From NCBI RefSeq assembly GCF_004798865.1, contig NW_025336554.1, positions 79,441-143,440 of the forward strand: a stretch of 64,000 nucleotides of DNA. Direction: 5' to 3'. The notes below the pieces were generated by a model. The model was given only the letters and a program-made list of their open reading frames with translations. It searched no databases and was not told the origin of the DNA. Shown here piece after piece: positions 32,341 through 61,269 of the stretch. Within the stretch, counting starts at the first letter, position 1. The number at the start of each line of letters is the position of its first letter. Source of the DNA: Varanus komodoensis. Its lineage: Eukaryota > Chordata > Lepidosauria > Squamata > Varanidae. Position numbers and translations under genes: made by a program.

Positions 32341-35320
32341 TGCATCCCAGGGTCCAAGGCTTCTAGCTAGCCCATAGTCTGGTGAGAAGGTTCAGGGTGG
32401 TCTATGGGGCTAGGAGCATCACCTCTTCCAAGTGGCACTTCACAAATTTCCATTATCCCCACTCACCCAGCAGCAGCAATAGCAGACCACATCGCACACA
32501 TCTTTGGGGCTTAGGTAACATTCTTGTGCAGGAGAGGGTGCAAGGAAATCAGAGGTTGCTCTCTTCTAGTTAGGGTGAGAATCCCCATGGGCAAAGAAAC
32601 TGGGGTCAAGAAAGTGCATCACTCCAGGAACTGGAAGCAGCATGCTAGTTACATAGGCTAGGTGCAGCATCGCATGGGTTTATGAGGAGCAACAGTGCCC
32701 TCTTCAGGGGATAATGAGTGTTGTTGGTGGTATAATTCTACATGTGCTGTTCTTTGGTGGATGATGAGCGTTTGGATATGCTAACAGGGATATATCTGTG
32801 AATGGGTCGGTAGAACAGTTTTAGCAGAACCCAGTTAATTACCAGCAGCTAGTCAAATTCAATGTGTCTGTTAAAAATCCCTTCAGCACTTGAGCGATGT
32901 TGATGGCCAAGCTTCTCCAAAGAAAGCACTAGTGTGGCCATTTGCACAGTCTTTATAAGGGCTCACATTCCTGGACCAATCCAGGGAACATTTTAAAAAC
33001 TGTTGGTCTGATCTGTACCATCTGTCTTCTTCCCTTCGCTGTCTAAGCTAACTAGCCTGCTGCTCTTAAGCGTGCCAGGGGATGCTCACCCCTTGCCAGC
33101 GTTTAAATAAGATCTAACTAACAATCCAGTCTGTTTTTGTCTGTGAAGATGGAGAGAGAGGTCCTATTCTTTGCCTCAGGCAGCAAAATGTCTTAGGCTG
33201 ACCCTGACCTTTGCTGTATCCCTCTACTGAAAGTCTTTGGCACTGATGGTCATGAGTGTTTGTACTGCCAAAAGCATCACTTTTATTTTTACATTGGCAG
33301 CCCTCTTCCTGGCCAAGGGCTGGGAGTAGTAGAAATGCTGGAAAAATCTTCAGTGGATTCAGGTGAATGTAGATTTCTCAGAATTCTGCCTGTGGGTTCT
33401 GCAGAACACTGGCTTATTCCGACTCTTGTGGTTTCCACAGACCTGAGGAGCAGTTTTACAGTTCTGGGGAGGATTTGTACTACATGCATGAGAACAAGTG
33501 GATGTGCTCACACAAATGCAATAAAATTTGAAACTCCAGTTCTATCAATAGGCAGAATGAAAGAATGTGTCAGTCTGTGAAACACTGATGGAATGCACTG
33601 AATAAAACCCATGTGTCCTTATCAGGAAGTAGGTGTTGCAGCAGCTGGAAATCACTTTTGTGACAGCAAGAAGAATGGATACTGCAAACCATTTGCCTTG
33701 TCTGTAAGAAACTGGCTTGTGCAACAAGGGCAGGTATGTAGGTTCTTCTCCACGCCCTGATTTTTTATCCTGTGCTTGACTGGAAGATCATTTCCTCACC
33801 CTCTGTCCACTGCAGAAGGCATGGGGGTGGACAATATAATTTCTGTAATTATGTTAAGCATATAATTGAATAATTTAATTATGGGAACACCTCACCCCAG
33901 AGGACAAAGTGACCTGTGTCCCTACTCATTCTGTTGTCCAGTTTCTACATCCTAATGGGCTAAGAGAGCTTGCCATATTGCCTGTACTTAGCCAGTGTGG
34001 TTAAAAAACCATGATGCTGCGTTCAGACAACCCCAGACTTATAAACCATCATGGCTTATCATACTGTGTGAACCCTGTCTCTGCTCTGAAACAGAGCTTG
34101 GACTGGACAGCTCTGCAAATATAGGACTATCTTCTGGCAGTCCTTGAAATAGAGGACTGTCATCTGACCATCTTATTATTGATTACGACTAGAATTATAT
34201 ACCAACCTGAGAGTAAGTCCCATCAAACTCAATAGGACTTCTCAGTAAACATTTAGGAATGTTCTCTGCCCAAAGGAAAGCAGCAACAACAATTATTAGA
34301 GGGCAATATTGAATGCTCAGGAGCCAAGGGCTGCCAGTGTGTAGCCTGGCATCCCCACTGTAATTCCTTGTGAGCTTGGGTATGGATTTTTCAGTCAAAA
34401 CTATCCTGCTATTGCAGTCCAAAGCCTTGGCCACCAGGTAGCAGCAGAACACCAGAGATGAGACAGCAAAGTCGGTTTTGCTGCCTTCTGTTGGAATAAA
34501 CTTGGTGAAAGAGAATCCCTTTGTGCTGGGCAGGGGGACCTTGAAAGAGCATGTTTGACCATGCCTGCAATATATTTGTCATGACAGCAGGGAGTGTGAC
34601 CTCTGATTGTAAGGGACAGTCACAAGGTGGATGCAGGAATGCATTCCTGGGAGCTGAAAGAGTGCCATAGTCACGTATGGAACTGCCTTCATGTGTCAAG
34701 TCAGACAATCCGTCCATTGTCTAAATGCATTTAGTGGCAGAGCTCCTCCAGGGCAGTGCTGGCTCCAGGACTGTAGATGGGGGAGTTTAAGCATGGCACA
34801 CCTGTTGCCTCCCCCACCCTGAAACTGAGAATTCCCTGAAGCCTTATCCTGGCACGCTGTGGATAAGTTTGATGCCATGCCTGGAGGAATCAATCAAACA
34901 AATCAAATCAAAGGACAGCTTTAACCCTCTCCCTTGCCTTCATCATGATTCATCACCTTCTACCTGTGGAAGATGAAAACCTATATCTAGGCAGGCTTTC
35001 TAGCTGGAATGCTAGAAAATCACCCTGGTTCATGTGGAGAACTTCCACAGATAGAGGAGGACTTCCTTTTCCTTGCCAACACCACCCACCGAACACCATA
35101 TTGAAATGCAGTGATAGAAAATGGATCCAGAGCACTCCCTCTTGTTTCGTGCTTCATTTATCCACCTTACAGCACCTGCAGGGCCTTGGACTGCACTTGA
35201 CCTTCTTAGATACTCTGCAAACTGGAAGTGGCTGCACCCTTGGGGTGGTGTGCCCTCTGCTGCTCCTGGGGCCTTCCAAAGCCAGCCATTCCCCAGGGTT
35301 TGAGGCAGTAGTCTTTTCCA

Positions 35321-35512
35321 GCCTTACCTGAGCCAATGCAGTAGAATGCTTAGTGCTGAACTGGGACTTCAGAGATCGAGTTTCTAGTCCCCACTCCACC
35401 AGGAAGCTCCTTGTGTGGCTTTCAGCCAGTCACTGACTCTCAAGAGGGGGATTATGTAAGCCACTGTGGGTTTCTTGAAAGAAGGGGTATAGACAGAATG
35501 AATGATCAAATG
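35321..35512 (+). mobile_element. SINE family 1 copy
   Basis: agtagaatgcttagtgctgaactgggac, the B-box region gagtttctagtcccc, gccagtcactgactctcaag and gtaagccactgtgggtttcttg appear in family order. Diverged and internally shortened. Confidence 0.72.
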
Positions 35513-36934
35513 AAAACCTGAAGATGCCAGGGGTTGGACCTGAGATATTTTGCACTTAGAGTGGGTGCCCCACTGCTGAGCTACCATCTGTCTTTCCCAT
35601 GGGGTCAGATGTGGTTGGGTTATTTAGCAGGGGTCAGTCCCATTCTCAGTTCATATTCAGACAAAGTATTTCTGTGGAATTCTGAGAAGTTCAGCATCCC
35701 AGAGACTTTTGAAAACATCCTGCAGTCTGACTAGGAGAAGCTATGGAGCTGTAGTAGTGAGAACTGGTAGGGCTTTGTTTCAAGGGCCCTGGGCAAAGTC
35801 AGATGATGATGCTGGTTTCAATAGGATCTTTCTTTTTTAACAAGTGGCGCCGCTGTTTTAATCCAGACAGGCCATTAAACATGTTGAGAGGTGCCAGGGC
35901 CATGAAGAGAAAGGCCCCTGCCTAATGGCCATAGGGAACTTGACATTGAAGCAGACATTATAATAGGTGTAGAAACTGGTGTGACTCTGCACATGTGCAA
36001 AGCAGGGCACCCTTCAGGCAGTTCTCATCTAGCATCAAAAGAAAAGTCTGCCAGTTTTGTGAGGGTTGTATGTTGACGCTAGACAGGTGTGCGCCTCTGT
36101 AGAATCTTATATAAAAGTTAAGCCCAGAGGTACATGCTCTTCCCTTTGGTTGCTGGGTAGCTCATCTCTTTTTCCTTCGCAAACACCAAGTATTTCATCA
36201 CTTTACCCAAGACAGGGGAGTGGGGTGTCTGGAAGCCCATGGCTTGTGTGTCTCACTGAAAAAATGTTTATATCATAGTGAGGAAAATTCTGGGGCAATT
36301 CAAGATAATGTGTATGAACTCAAAGGTCTTGATTCAGTTTCCAGCTGGTAAGCAGGCAATTGTTTGGAAGAAACCTTCTACTCTGCAGAAGTGTGGAGAG
36401 AAGATGATTAGGATACATGCTCTGGCCAGCCCCATTTCCTCCATCCCATCCTTTCCCTGGTGACAGGCAAGTGTGCAGCAAAATAGTAATGCTATTCAGC
36501 TCAATGTGGTTAAAGAGCCTTGTTTGATTGGGGATTGCGGTACACCAAACATAGTTACATTTGGGAACTTCAGCAGTTGAAATGAACAAACTGGTGAAGA
36601 TAGCTAATTTTAGAAAGTGGACGAAGTTGTTTTCTCTCACAATTGACACACATATGAACACAGATAAACAAAGAGAGTATGAGTGGATTGTGCAATAATG
36701 CCCTTCTATACCAGAAGTTACCTATATGGAGATGAACAATGTGTTTTGGACCCATTGTCTTCAGTGGTCTAGTGTTTAAATAGTTATATACAAAAACTAA
36801 AAAAGAGTTTTATACAGACCCACCCTAGCACCTGCAATCTTTCAAGCTAAGCTTCTCACATCTCTTGAGTATAATAAAACACTGCATCATTTCAACCAGT
36901 ATAAGTTCTAAATCATGCTCTTTGTCAAACCATG

Positions 36935-36935
36935 C

Positions 36936-36965
<30 letters not shown>
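36935..36965. repeat. (TGTC)n microsatellite
   Basis: About seven TGTC units. Confidence 0.95.
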
Positions 36966-36967
<2 letters not shown>

Positions 36968-38867
36968 GTATGCCAGTGCATGACAAAATGCTATAATGCT
37001 GAAAATATAGTTCTGGAAAAGACAAGGAACTGCTGTGAATCTAATGTACTAAAAGGCCAAGCCTTGGGATCCTGGAGTCACTTGGAAGGATTTGCTTTCA
37101 GAACCAACCAACAGTTCATAGTCTGGGCCATTCCCATCAACTGAGGGAGGTGGGCAGTGGCGGGGCAGAGTGTGGAGGGAGTTAGAGATGCACATTTCCT
37201 TTTTGAACACCTGGAAGGGGCTACTGTGAGTTGACTTGATATGGCAATTTCTTGGCTACATATGAAAAGTTTTCACGGCCCTTCACATTTGTTCCCCACA
37301 TGGTGAAAAAGCTGCTTAAGGGCTAAAGTATGCACTTGGATTTGCTGGCAACATGATGCAGTATTGTTTATACAAACATTATTATGAAGATGTAGAAATG
37401 TTCTACATTTTGTCTCCAAACATCCTTGAAGGCCTCTGACTCTCATTTGATTGTCCAGATGTTGGGAGACATTGAGGTAACATCTGGTTCCACTTCTTTA
37501 AAGAATTACTAAGACTGTCTTAATTGCTTACAGCTAGTCAAAGCACATTGGCAGACATCCCTCTGCCTCATTCAATCCTTGTACAAAACATTGAGACTGA
37601 CATCTCAAATTGGCCTGGGGAAACGCAGGAGGACTCCCCTAGCAATATGGCAAAGTTCAGCTGCTTCATAAGGCAAGACAGGGCCAGGTGAACACAGGGC
37701 ATCTTTGATGGTCCTAAATACAACATTGTTCCCATTTGGATTTGGGCCTGGAAGACCAAGGATAAACACGGGTGCATGGAAGATAAGCTGAAAGCAAGTG
37801 CAACTTCTGGCACTTTACATCTCCACTAGGCATAGTAGTTAAGGCATCTCTGTTCAATGCTGTGAAAATTTATTTTGGGTAGATCCACACTGAACTGTGC
37901 AGGAAGAGTAATGCCTTGCACATATTCTGCACAAGGTTTCCCCAACACATACTGTGTGTTCACCTTTACTTACCTAACTCCTGAAAGCCACACCCACCTT
38001 GCAATACCAGGCCAGCTTTACACAAGGCCAATTAGGGTGTTAATTGCTTGTTGCTCAGCCTGCCAGGAATCTCAAGTGGTTTATTCTGAATCTTCTGATG
38101 ATTGCAGACAAGCTTCTGATTCCAGGCAGATGTCCTGGGCCTGTAAGGTCTGTACAGGCGTCCTGAGGACCAATGATTTTGGAACAATCGCTAGTGTTAC
38201 TGGAAGACTTTTTGGAGTTTGAGACCAAACTCCTGAGAGAAGTTAGATGCAGTATGTTTGGCAATTTACACTAGGTGTGATCTCTGCAGGCAAAGTAAAA
38301 CTCCCAGTCCAGGTCTGGGGAATGTTTTTTCATGGGTAAGATTGTCCTCCTCTCCTGTGCACTTGTATAAGTGCAAGTGGCACAACATGTGAACTGCATG
38401 CAGGGCGTCCCAGGTCCATTTGTAGCATCTGCAGGCAGGGCTGGGAAAACTCTGGTTGGACATCCTGGAGAGTCACTGTGGACAATCAGTGTGCTTTGGG
38501 GTAAAGTAGCACTCTATGTTCCTAATGGACCCTCACTATGACATGGAGGTTGTGGAGGGGTACATGGGCCAGGGAAGGGTCCAGTGTCTTAGCTAGCCCC
38601 TCTCAGTATATGGCACAGTCTCTGCCCTTTTCTGCACCTCCTCGTTTCATTGTCTGTGCTGCTGAGCTGCTGAAACTCAGCAGTGTGATAGTGGTAAAGG
38701 CACTATTTTGGTACCTGCAGGCCCCCCGAAAGATTTTCCTGCATCACAGTAAACAGTTCGGGTCAGCTGGTTTAAGGAGATGCTCTTTCCCTTCCTAGTA
38801 CTTGTGGAACTAGGTTAGCTGTTCTTGCTGCAGTGGTACCTAGGGCGTTTTTGTTTATTTTGGTTAC

Positions 38868-39066
38868 TTTTCTCTCTTCCAGAAATCTGGGACAGTTTAC
38901 AAGGGCTTCCTCATCCTCATTTTAACTTCACAATCACACTGTGAGGTAGGCTGGGCTGGGAGTCAGTGACTGGCCCAAGGCCACCCAGTGAGCTCTCAGG
39001 GTAAGTGGGGACTAGACCCCTGATCTCCTGAGTCCCAGGTCAGCATCCTAACCACTACACTGCTGC
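38868..39066 (-). mobile_element. SINE family 1 copy, reverse orientation
   Basis: Reverse complement of the family: cactgtgaggtaggctgggctgg, gtcagtgactggcccaaggccaccca, gtggggactagacccctgatctcctgagtccc and cctaaccactacac (the A-box end). Confidence 0.82.
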
Positions 39067-39480
39067 TACCAACATAAGGCTAATCACTGTGGAGTGGGTG
39101 CTGAATAGTATTGTCTCTTCCAGGAAACCATCCTTTCTGCCTGCTCTGACACTAACCCTGTGCTAGAAAAAAATCTCTGGCTGCTACTTTTCTAGATTAG
39201 CAGCTATTGCAGGCATAGGAGCAGGGCCCCATTGAGAGAAAGAGAGAAGCTGGCAACTCTTGATTGGACCGGGTGGTCCTAGTGCTCAATCACTTCCCCT
39301 ACTATCAAATGCATTTGATTATCTGCTCCGATGTGGAGAAGAAAGACATTATTCACTACAACTCTCCACAAACCCTCATGGCTCTTCCTAAATTTACTTG
39401 CTTCACAGAGCTAGACTAAAAACCCAGAAGTCCTAACTTATACTGGCTTCTTGGTAGGGTCCACCTGATATAACAATGAA

Positions 39481-39528
<48 letters not shown>
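39481..39528. repeat. (TATC)n microsatellite
   Basis: Twelve uninterrupted TATC units. Confidence 0.97.
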
Positions 39529-40412
39529 GCATTACCTTCCAATAAATTATAAATTTCTAATAACCAGTTATTTTGAGGGTGCCTGAGTTAGTTCTTCAAG
39601 AATTGTAATAACAATAAAGCTGCTTACTTAGCACCTCTGGTGTGTTTTATGAACATTAACTAATGGGCTTCACCACACCCTACATTAAGAGTGATTATTA
39701 CCTTCATGAGACAGGCTGGGAAAAATATCACATATTAGAAGGCACTGTGATTTGCCTGCACTGTCAAATTGTGCATCACAAACAGAGTGCCTTACCAAAA
39801 CAAGTAAAGGCTGCAAAAATATTTACAATTCCTTGGGAGTCAGAATCCAATTACTCAGCAGGACATACTTCTGAGCAAATGTACATGTTAACTGTTATGT
39901 ACTAATTTCTTCCATTCCTTGGGAACTTGTAGATGGAGTTACTGTAGCACCTAATGACTATTTTAATATGAGTGTCTTGAAAGTTACATCTGAGTTGCAT
40001 TAAAAGTTGCATAATACCATGTTTTTGCCAAAGTGGGCTTTATATTTTTGTGCAAATCAACATTTGGACATTTATCCACTCTATTTTCAATTTTTTGGGG
40101 CTATTGTGAACTTTACTGATGATATATTTCTTCTGGAGGGTGGTGGGGTGGATACTAGAAAGTGGAGAAAAGCATAACCCTGATTTATATCCCAGTTTTA
40201 GACCATGTTCTGGAATTTTATAGGGAGGGGGAAGATTTTCACTGTGAAGGTACAATTTCAAAGAGGTCCAGCTAGTGAAACTTAGAAAAGGAAGGTTGAC
40301 GACTGAGATAAGAATTCTTGGAAAGAGGTGGATTATCCAGAAGTTTGGAGCTGATAACAACATTTATTTTAGTGGGTCTGTAGTTTGTTATTCTTTGTAG
40401 CTTCTAACAAGA

Positions 40413-40458
40413 AAGACTGACTGACTGACTGACTGACTGACTGACTGACTGACTGACT
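40413..40458. repeat. (GACT)n microsatellite
   Basis: About eleven GACT units. Confidence 0.95.
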
Positions 40459-41161
40459 ATTGAAGTAGGTGGAGACAAGAGCCAGGATTGAAGTTTGGGT
40501 GGAGGGGAAGGTGTGTAGAAAGGTTGCTGAGGGAGGTAATTACAACAGGAAAGGATTAGTTTAGTCCAGTCAAAGGCTGCAACATGGCAAAGATTCTGCA
40601 AAGCCCAATGGAGAGAGTTATCTTGCAGTCCTACACATATAAGTGAACTTCATCCATATCAATGGGATTTACTTCTAAGGAAAGGTTATTTTGCAACCTC
40701 AACCTCAAAACCAGTGCAAACTATCAGCACAATCAGGTGGCATTTTTTGCCTTGACTCAGCATTTCAAGGTGCAGGGAAATTTTTAAAACTCCTCCTTGT
40801 AGCATATCAAGGAATCAGACTAGCAATGGCAAACAAAAGAAGCTCTCCTATACTCAGTTCATCTTAATATGGTTTGCTTGCAATAACAGGCAGCAGTTTG
40901 CAAGAGTATTTTCCTGGTCTGCTTGGAGATGCTGGGATTGAGAAGATGGAATCTTTTGCACAGAAAGCATGCATTCTACCTATGGCAGCAGTCCTTCCCG
41001 AAGGACTCTGGAGGTAAAAGTAGATGCCTGCAGCAGTTAGAATGCAGCCCAGGTTGGCTTTTGCTCATAAGTTAAGGGAGGATGCTAAATGGTCATGATG
41101 GCAGACTAGTTGTCTTCTGATTCTGAGTAAGACAGCTTTGCATATTGAGAACGTTTGTCAG

Positions 41162-41345
41162 AGGAGGCCCATAGTTCAGTGGTGGAGGATGTACTTTTCA
41201 TGCAGATGATCAGAGGTTGTCAGTGACATCTCCAGCTCAAAGGGTGGTAGGACTGGGAAAGACTTCTGTCTGAGATCAAGGGAGGTCCAGTTGGAGCAGA
41301 CTTAGATAGACCAATAGTTGGGTCCAGTATATGAGAGGCTTATAT
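41162..41345 (+). mobile_element. SINE family 2 copy
   Basis: agttcagtggtggaggatgt (A-box-like), a B-box region gatcagaggttgtcagtgac, acatctccagctcaaaggg, then tagaccaatagttgggtccagtatatgagaggct near the 3' end. Confidence 0.72.
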
Positions 41346-42502
41346 GGAGGTACATATGAAGAAGTCAAAGGACAATGCCCCTTATATCTGTTCAGTATGC
41401 AGCACTTTGCTAGTCTACTTTGGTTAATGTACTGGGATGGGTTCAAGCAGCTCTGCTTGTTCGTAGCAGGTCCTTGGCAGCTGCTTGTTGTGTTGCAGAG
41501 AAGATGTGTGATTTTGTGCTTTTAACCATGCCAACGAACCTTTTGTTTTACATTCCATGGATGCTATTTAAGAAGAGAAATTACTCCTGTCATGTAGCGA
41601 ACTACCCAGTGGGTAATTTAATTGATTCCAATCTTTGCTACTCTGGAATAAAATCCAGCCCTGCGGAATCAGATGTTTCGAGGGATAACGAAACCTCACA
41701 AGTGCTTCTCTCTTCCTTTCATGTCTTAGCTCATGTTAGAGAAACCACAGATAGACAGATCTATAGAGATGCGCCACAATAGAACTCGGCATATTAATTA
41801 CAACATTGTAATAAGCAAATCGATACACGATAACAAACCCACAGCACTGCTTATTTGCTAACAGGCAGTTATGGGAAATGACAGTGCTAGCATGTGGCAT
41901 CATTAATAGTGGATCTCAGAGGTTTTTAGTGAACAAATGCTATCTGAAAAAGTATTATACACGTGGTGGCAGGTGCCATGAAACTAAGATGGTGGTTCTT
42001 GCTCCATTAGAAAACAGAAAATACACAGCCGCTGCTGAACTACAGTAGTAGAAGATTTCCTTTGCATTGACAGGGGACTGGACTAATTGATCTTTGGGAC
42101 ACTTCCAATGCTGTAATTTTATGACCTGTTTGCCTTGGTGAACTGTGCAAAACTAAAGCAAACTCTTTATACACATTAGGAAAAAGGTGAAGCCACTGCG
42201 CAGTCAGTGTCTTAGAACAGGAGTGATGGTTTCTAACTCTCAATGTGATAATAATGGCCAAGTGTGCAAATAATTTCTGTAGGTTCTCAAGGATTCTGTA
42301 CAACAGTTGATTGCGCTGTATTATGCTCTTCTATCTGCAAGGATCCTGAAAGTGGCTTACATAAAATATGAAAAACACAATTAACTTGTGGTTACTCCCG
42401 TGTTCACTTCCACTCTTTTAGCATTATTCCCTGGTTCAAATCTATCATGAGAAAGAAGTGGGAGAAACCACAAGAGCCTAGTAAGAATACTGTGGCCTTT
42501 CC

Positions 42503-42532
42503 TATCCCCTCCCCTCCCCTCCCCTCCCCTTC
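42503..42532. repeat. (CCCCT)n tandem repeat
   Basis: About five CCCCT units; C-rich, so the opposite strand is G-rich. Confidence 0.9.
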
Positions 42533-44003
42533 CCATCCCAACTGTCAGGAATTTCACTGTCCAGGTTGAAAGGGAGACTCCAGTTTCAGCAGCTGTGCCT
42601 CAAGTTAAATGCTGACGAAATGTTCAACGTCTTAACTTAAAGCTGCATGATGGACCCACTACTAATTTTTTCTTGGACGTATCCATCTTTCTCTTTGTAC
42701 TTGAGAGGTCAGCTGAGCAGATGGGAAGGAGAACAGTGCTGCAGTCCCTTCATATTCTCCCCTGATTCAGCCCCAAGATTCAGCAAGAAAACATCTCAAG
42801 ACTATTGGTGGAGAGGCTTGCATCATTTCCACCCTCTCCAACTCCTCTAGTATCTGCCAGAGCCAGGAGGCATAAGAGGCAAGCAGCTAGGAAAAAACAC
42901 TGAGACTCTTACTAGGTGAAAAGCCTTCACAGCAAGGGATCCAGTAAAATTGCAATAGATTTTTATTGTACTTATGAATATTGTAAGGCATTAGGAAACT
43001 TCACTTGGTAGGGATATAAATATTTTAAAATAAATAAATGCAGAACATTGGGAATTTTGACAGGTGAGGCTTGTCTGGCAAGGTGAAAAGTTTAACTTGC
43101 TGAATTTCCACGTAAAACTTCCTTGGAACTAAATACAGAGGCTAATGATAATGTTAATATGCAGTCAAAAGGATTGAACTTGCTCTGCATTTGTCCCTTT
43201 CTCTCTGTGTGTCTCTTTCTCTGTCTCCCTTTTTCTCATACATACTTTGGTAGCACTAATGGTACCCACCTTAAGCTAACATAATCTGTAGCTCTCAATC
43301 CTCCAATTGAAGCCCATCACCATCAACCTCTCCTATCAGAAAGAGATACAGGTGCTACGGAGTTGATGATACCCAGAAGATATATAATCTAGGATATTTG
43401 AGTCCTTTTTTAAGTTTGCAAAGCAGAAGTCTGGCATAAAACCCATCATACTACCTCTCCCTGCACTCAGGATTGTTACACTGGAACAAAAGCAAATATT
43501 ATTGTCTGAGAGACATGGACTTAACATTGAGAAGGAAGAAAGGAGGTGGGGGTGATATCACAGATGGCTTTGGAATGTCAAACAATGGAAGCTGTTTCCC
43601 AGGCCAGGAAATGCCTACTAGCACAAATAACTAGTCCCTCTTTCCCAAGACCTCAGATTAGCATCATCTTGTGCTCAGTAGCTTCCTTGCTTTGCTTGGG
43701 TTCTTCTCTGCCAAGGAGGAACATCTCTTAGGAGGATGCAGTAGCACAGACAGCTGCTTGTCTTGGAAGCCATAGGCTTCAGCAGCTGGATTCCCGATCT
43801 GGCTGTCAGACCAGATGCCACCCTCACAAGCCAGAACATCTGTCAAACCAGTTTTGTGACATTGCACCCGCCTTTCTTGGAGCCAGCTATTAAGGCATCG
43901 GAGTCTTGGAGAACTGTGAGCCTCGGCAACTGTCCTGCTGCTCTCTCCCAGTCTGGTGAGGATTAGCTGACTGCAGGTGTCAGAGGTCCCCAAAAAGCAA
44001 ATT

Positions 44004-58873
<14,870 letters not shown>

Positions 58874-59009
58874 TAGGATCTGTGGAAGGCAGAAGTCAAG
58901 TGGTGTGGGGTCATCTGTTTTCTCATCTCCTTCCCATTTCTCAGTCCCTCCTGCAGAGGATTCTCTTATCTGGTCTCCCTCTACCCATGAATGTCACTTA
59001 AGGAAGAGG

Positions 59010-59180
59010 CTGGAGCTCAGCGGTGCAGCACATGCTTCATGTGCACAAGGCCCCAGATTCAATGTCCAATTTCTGCAGATATGCCAAGGGATGATGGCTG
59101 CCTGAAGCCTTAAGGAGCTGCTGCCTGCCCATGTTGACAATATGGGGCTACATGGATGCAGTATCAGGCCGCTTCCTATT
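59010..59180 (+). mobile_element. SINE family 2 copy downstream of gene C
   Basis: ggctggagctcagcggtgca, gcttcatgtgcacaagg, ccagattcaatgtcc (B box), ggctgcctgaagcc, gagctgctgcctgccc and gcagtatcaggccgcttcctat near the end. Confidence 0.75.
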
Positions 59181-60809
59181 CTCCTACCACAGAAAGAACA
59201 CAAATGCAATTGGCAGGTGGTGGATGTTTCTGCAGATGTGGTAGAGGTTGTGTGTCTGTGTCTCAGTTGGATTGGGGGGATGTGCAATATCCCACATCAC
59301 TTACATACTGTCTTTCCCCCTCTTGCCATGCAGTGCCATGGCTCCACTGTTTCCCCCCTGCTGCAGTGGGAAGCAGGATACTCAGTTCCAGTGTGAACTG
59401 AGTATCTAAGTCCCTCCCAGTGAATGCATTTTCTTAAGATAGCAGGCATGTGTACATACAGCACAGGAAGTGACAGTAACAGCTGGAACTGGGGGGTTGC
59501 TCATTCCTGGGATTTTGGACCATCCCTGTGGGGTGGTGTCTTAAAGGGTTCAATGCTGAGGTTCAAACTACACATGATGCTCAGTTATATGATTTTTCCC
59601 CCCCCCCCCCCCGAGTATGATTTTATAAAAATGCAACATAGTCCTGAAAGCTTCAGTGGAGGGTAGGAGGCAGGAACAAAAGAAGCTGGCTTATATCAGG
59701 GAGGTTTATTTACCTTTCTAGCAAAGCATCCTTCAATTTGACTGGCAGTATCTTCCTCCAAAGTCTCTGTTTGAGGCCTTTCCCATTACCTGCTACCTAA
59801 TCACTTTAATCTGAATTGCCTTGGAGACTTCTGCATGCAAACAAAACTCACCCTGGACCACAAGCCTCTGGTCCCTCCTGGAAGGGGCCTCTGCACAACC
59901 ATTTCTCTTACTAGCATCTGTTTGCTCACAATCACCCTGCACTGTTTTCTTACCAGTAAGAGAAAAAAGTGTGGGAGCACCCCTAAGCTACTGTTCTCCC
60001 TGTAAGAAAATGATCTATATATCTCTCTATATTTCCCAGTTATGGGTTGGAGGTGTGTGCATCTGCTTGTCATCAGACAAAGGAAAAGGAGGGAGAAGTT
60101 TAAGTGGCTTTTTTGTTTTTCTCATTCGCAGCCTTCGAGGCTGGTTTGCATTAAGCAAACAAATTGCTGGGGGAAGGAACCATGTCACTGAGCCTCGCAT
60201 GCAGGATGAGCCTCAATTAAGTTGTCAGAAATGTCTAACCCAGCCCTTAACATGTTACCCAAGAGCTGCTGCAGCTTCATTTGATTATTTATGCCATTAG
60301 GCAGTTCTCCAACCACAGCTATCCATGAAATTCCCATATGTATCCTCCTTTCCTTAGTTGCATATTTGTCATATTTTAAAAGTCACCCTGCAATTCCATT
60401 TTTCCATGTAGGTATGTGTGCATGTGCCCTTCCCTCCCTATTTATTTTCCACTAGTCTGTCCAAAGACCCCACATCAAAACATTCAAAAGGCTTCACTTA
60501 TGGGGAGCTGGCTTAGTGTAGGAGGTATTTTTAGATTCCACCTGGTAAGCCAGGACAAGATGGATAAGAAATGATGACTCGTGGTGGTCCTTGATGAAGA
60601 GACAGGAGAACTGTTTAACTGGGAGAGATGTTGCACAACCAAAGTTTTCAATGCATGCCAGACAGACCTTTCATGTGCCTACTGACTCATGCAAAGTGGT
60701 GTGAACACACACACTTTATGTGAACACAGGTGAAAATGTGAGGGAACTTGGAAAAAGTGAGTGTTAATTAGAATTAGGGCTGAACGCACAAATACCTTAC
60801 ATTATGTGG

Positions 60810-60960
60810 TCTTCTTAGAATCATGGAATAGTAGAATTGGAGGGGGCCAGAGGGCCACTGGGTCCAACTCCCTGCTCTTCATAGGATGCAACATTTTCCT
60901 GCCTATTCTGTTGATCGGTTTGGATGGGAGGTTGTTCCAGAGATAGTCAAACTTCACACA
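60810..60960 (-). mobile_element. CR1-like LINE tail
   Basis: cttagaatcatggaatagtagaattggagggggccagagggccactgggtccaactccctgct, the reverse of a CR1-type 3' end; then ggttgttccagagatag. Confidence 0.65.
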
Positions 60961-61198
60961 GTGCTAGTGAGTAAGGGAAAGAGAATGATCCTAACATTAA
61001 GTAGGAAGAGTAGGGACCCCCATCTGTCTTCACATTGTGCTGCATGGCAGCTCAAGCTCCAGAACATAGGAAGGGTCACCTCCTTGGCTTTGAAGCACAG
61101 GGGGTCTCTGGTGGAGGCAACCCACTATGCTAAGGAACCAAAAATGACTTCTGTGTTATGTAGGCCACTGGCTATTCCAACCTGCAGGTCTTGTGTTG

Positions 61199-61269
61199 TA
61201 ACCCGCCCCGAGGCTTCGGCGAATGGGGTGGCATAAAAATGTTTTAATAAATAAAATAAATAAATAAAT
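61199..61269 (+). mobile_element. Tail-only L2-like LINE insertion
   Basis: ccgccccgaggcttcggcgaatggggtggcataaaaatg and a (TAAA)n-like tail, with no upstream LINE sequence. Confidence 0.75.

Larger units (their letters stand above)
30720..44003. other. Gene-free spacer upstream of gene C
   Basis: No gene recognised. Short frames such as 34409-34717 (-) and 41420-41782 (+) have no family signature or start context. Contents are LINE/SINE fragments, microsatellites and short palindromic repeats, listed separately. The last 100-400 nt should include the gene C promoter and 5' leader; no TATA box is clear. Confidence 0.5.

Noticed and set aside
32460-32520. Minus-strand ATG plus short hydrophobic run and gtgag donor, resembling a signal-peptide exon
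   Set aside because: The donor phase is 2, not the phase 1 required by these genes, and it is only about 12 codons. Gene B already has a better exon 1 at 15277-15205.
34409-34717. 102-codon minus frame ending in a hydrophobic stretch
   Set aside because: The hydrophobic part is at the C-terminal end with no nearby ATG, so it does not form a signal exon.
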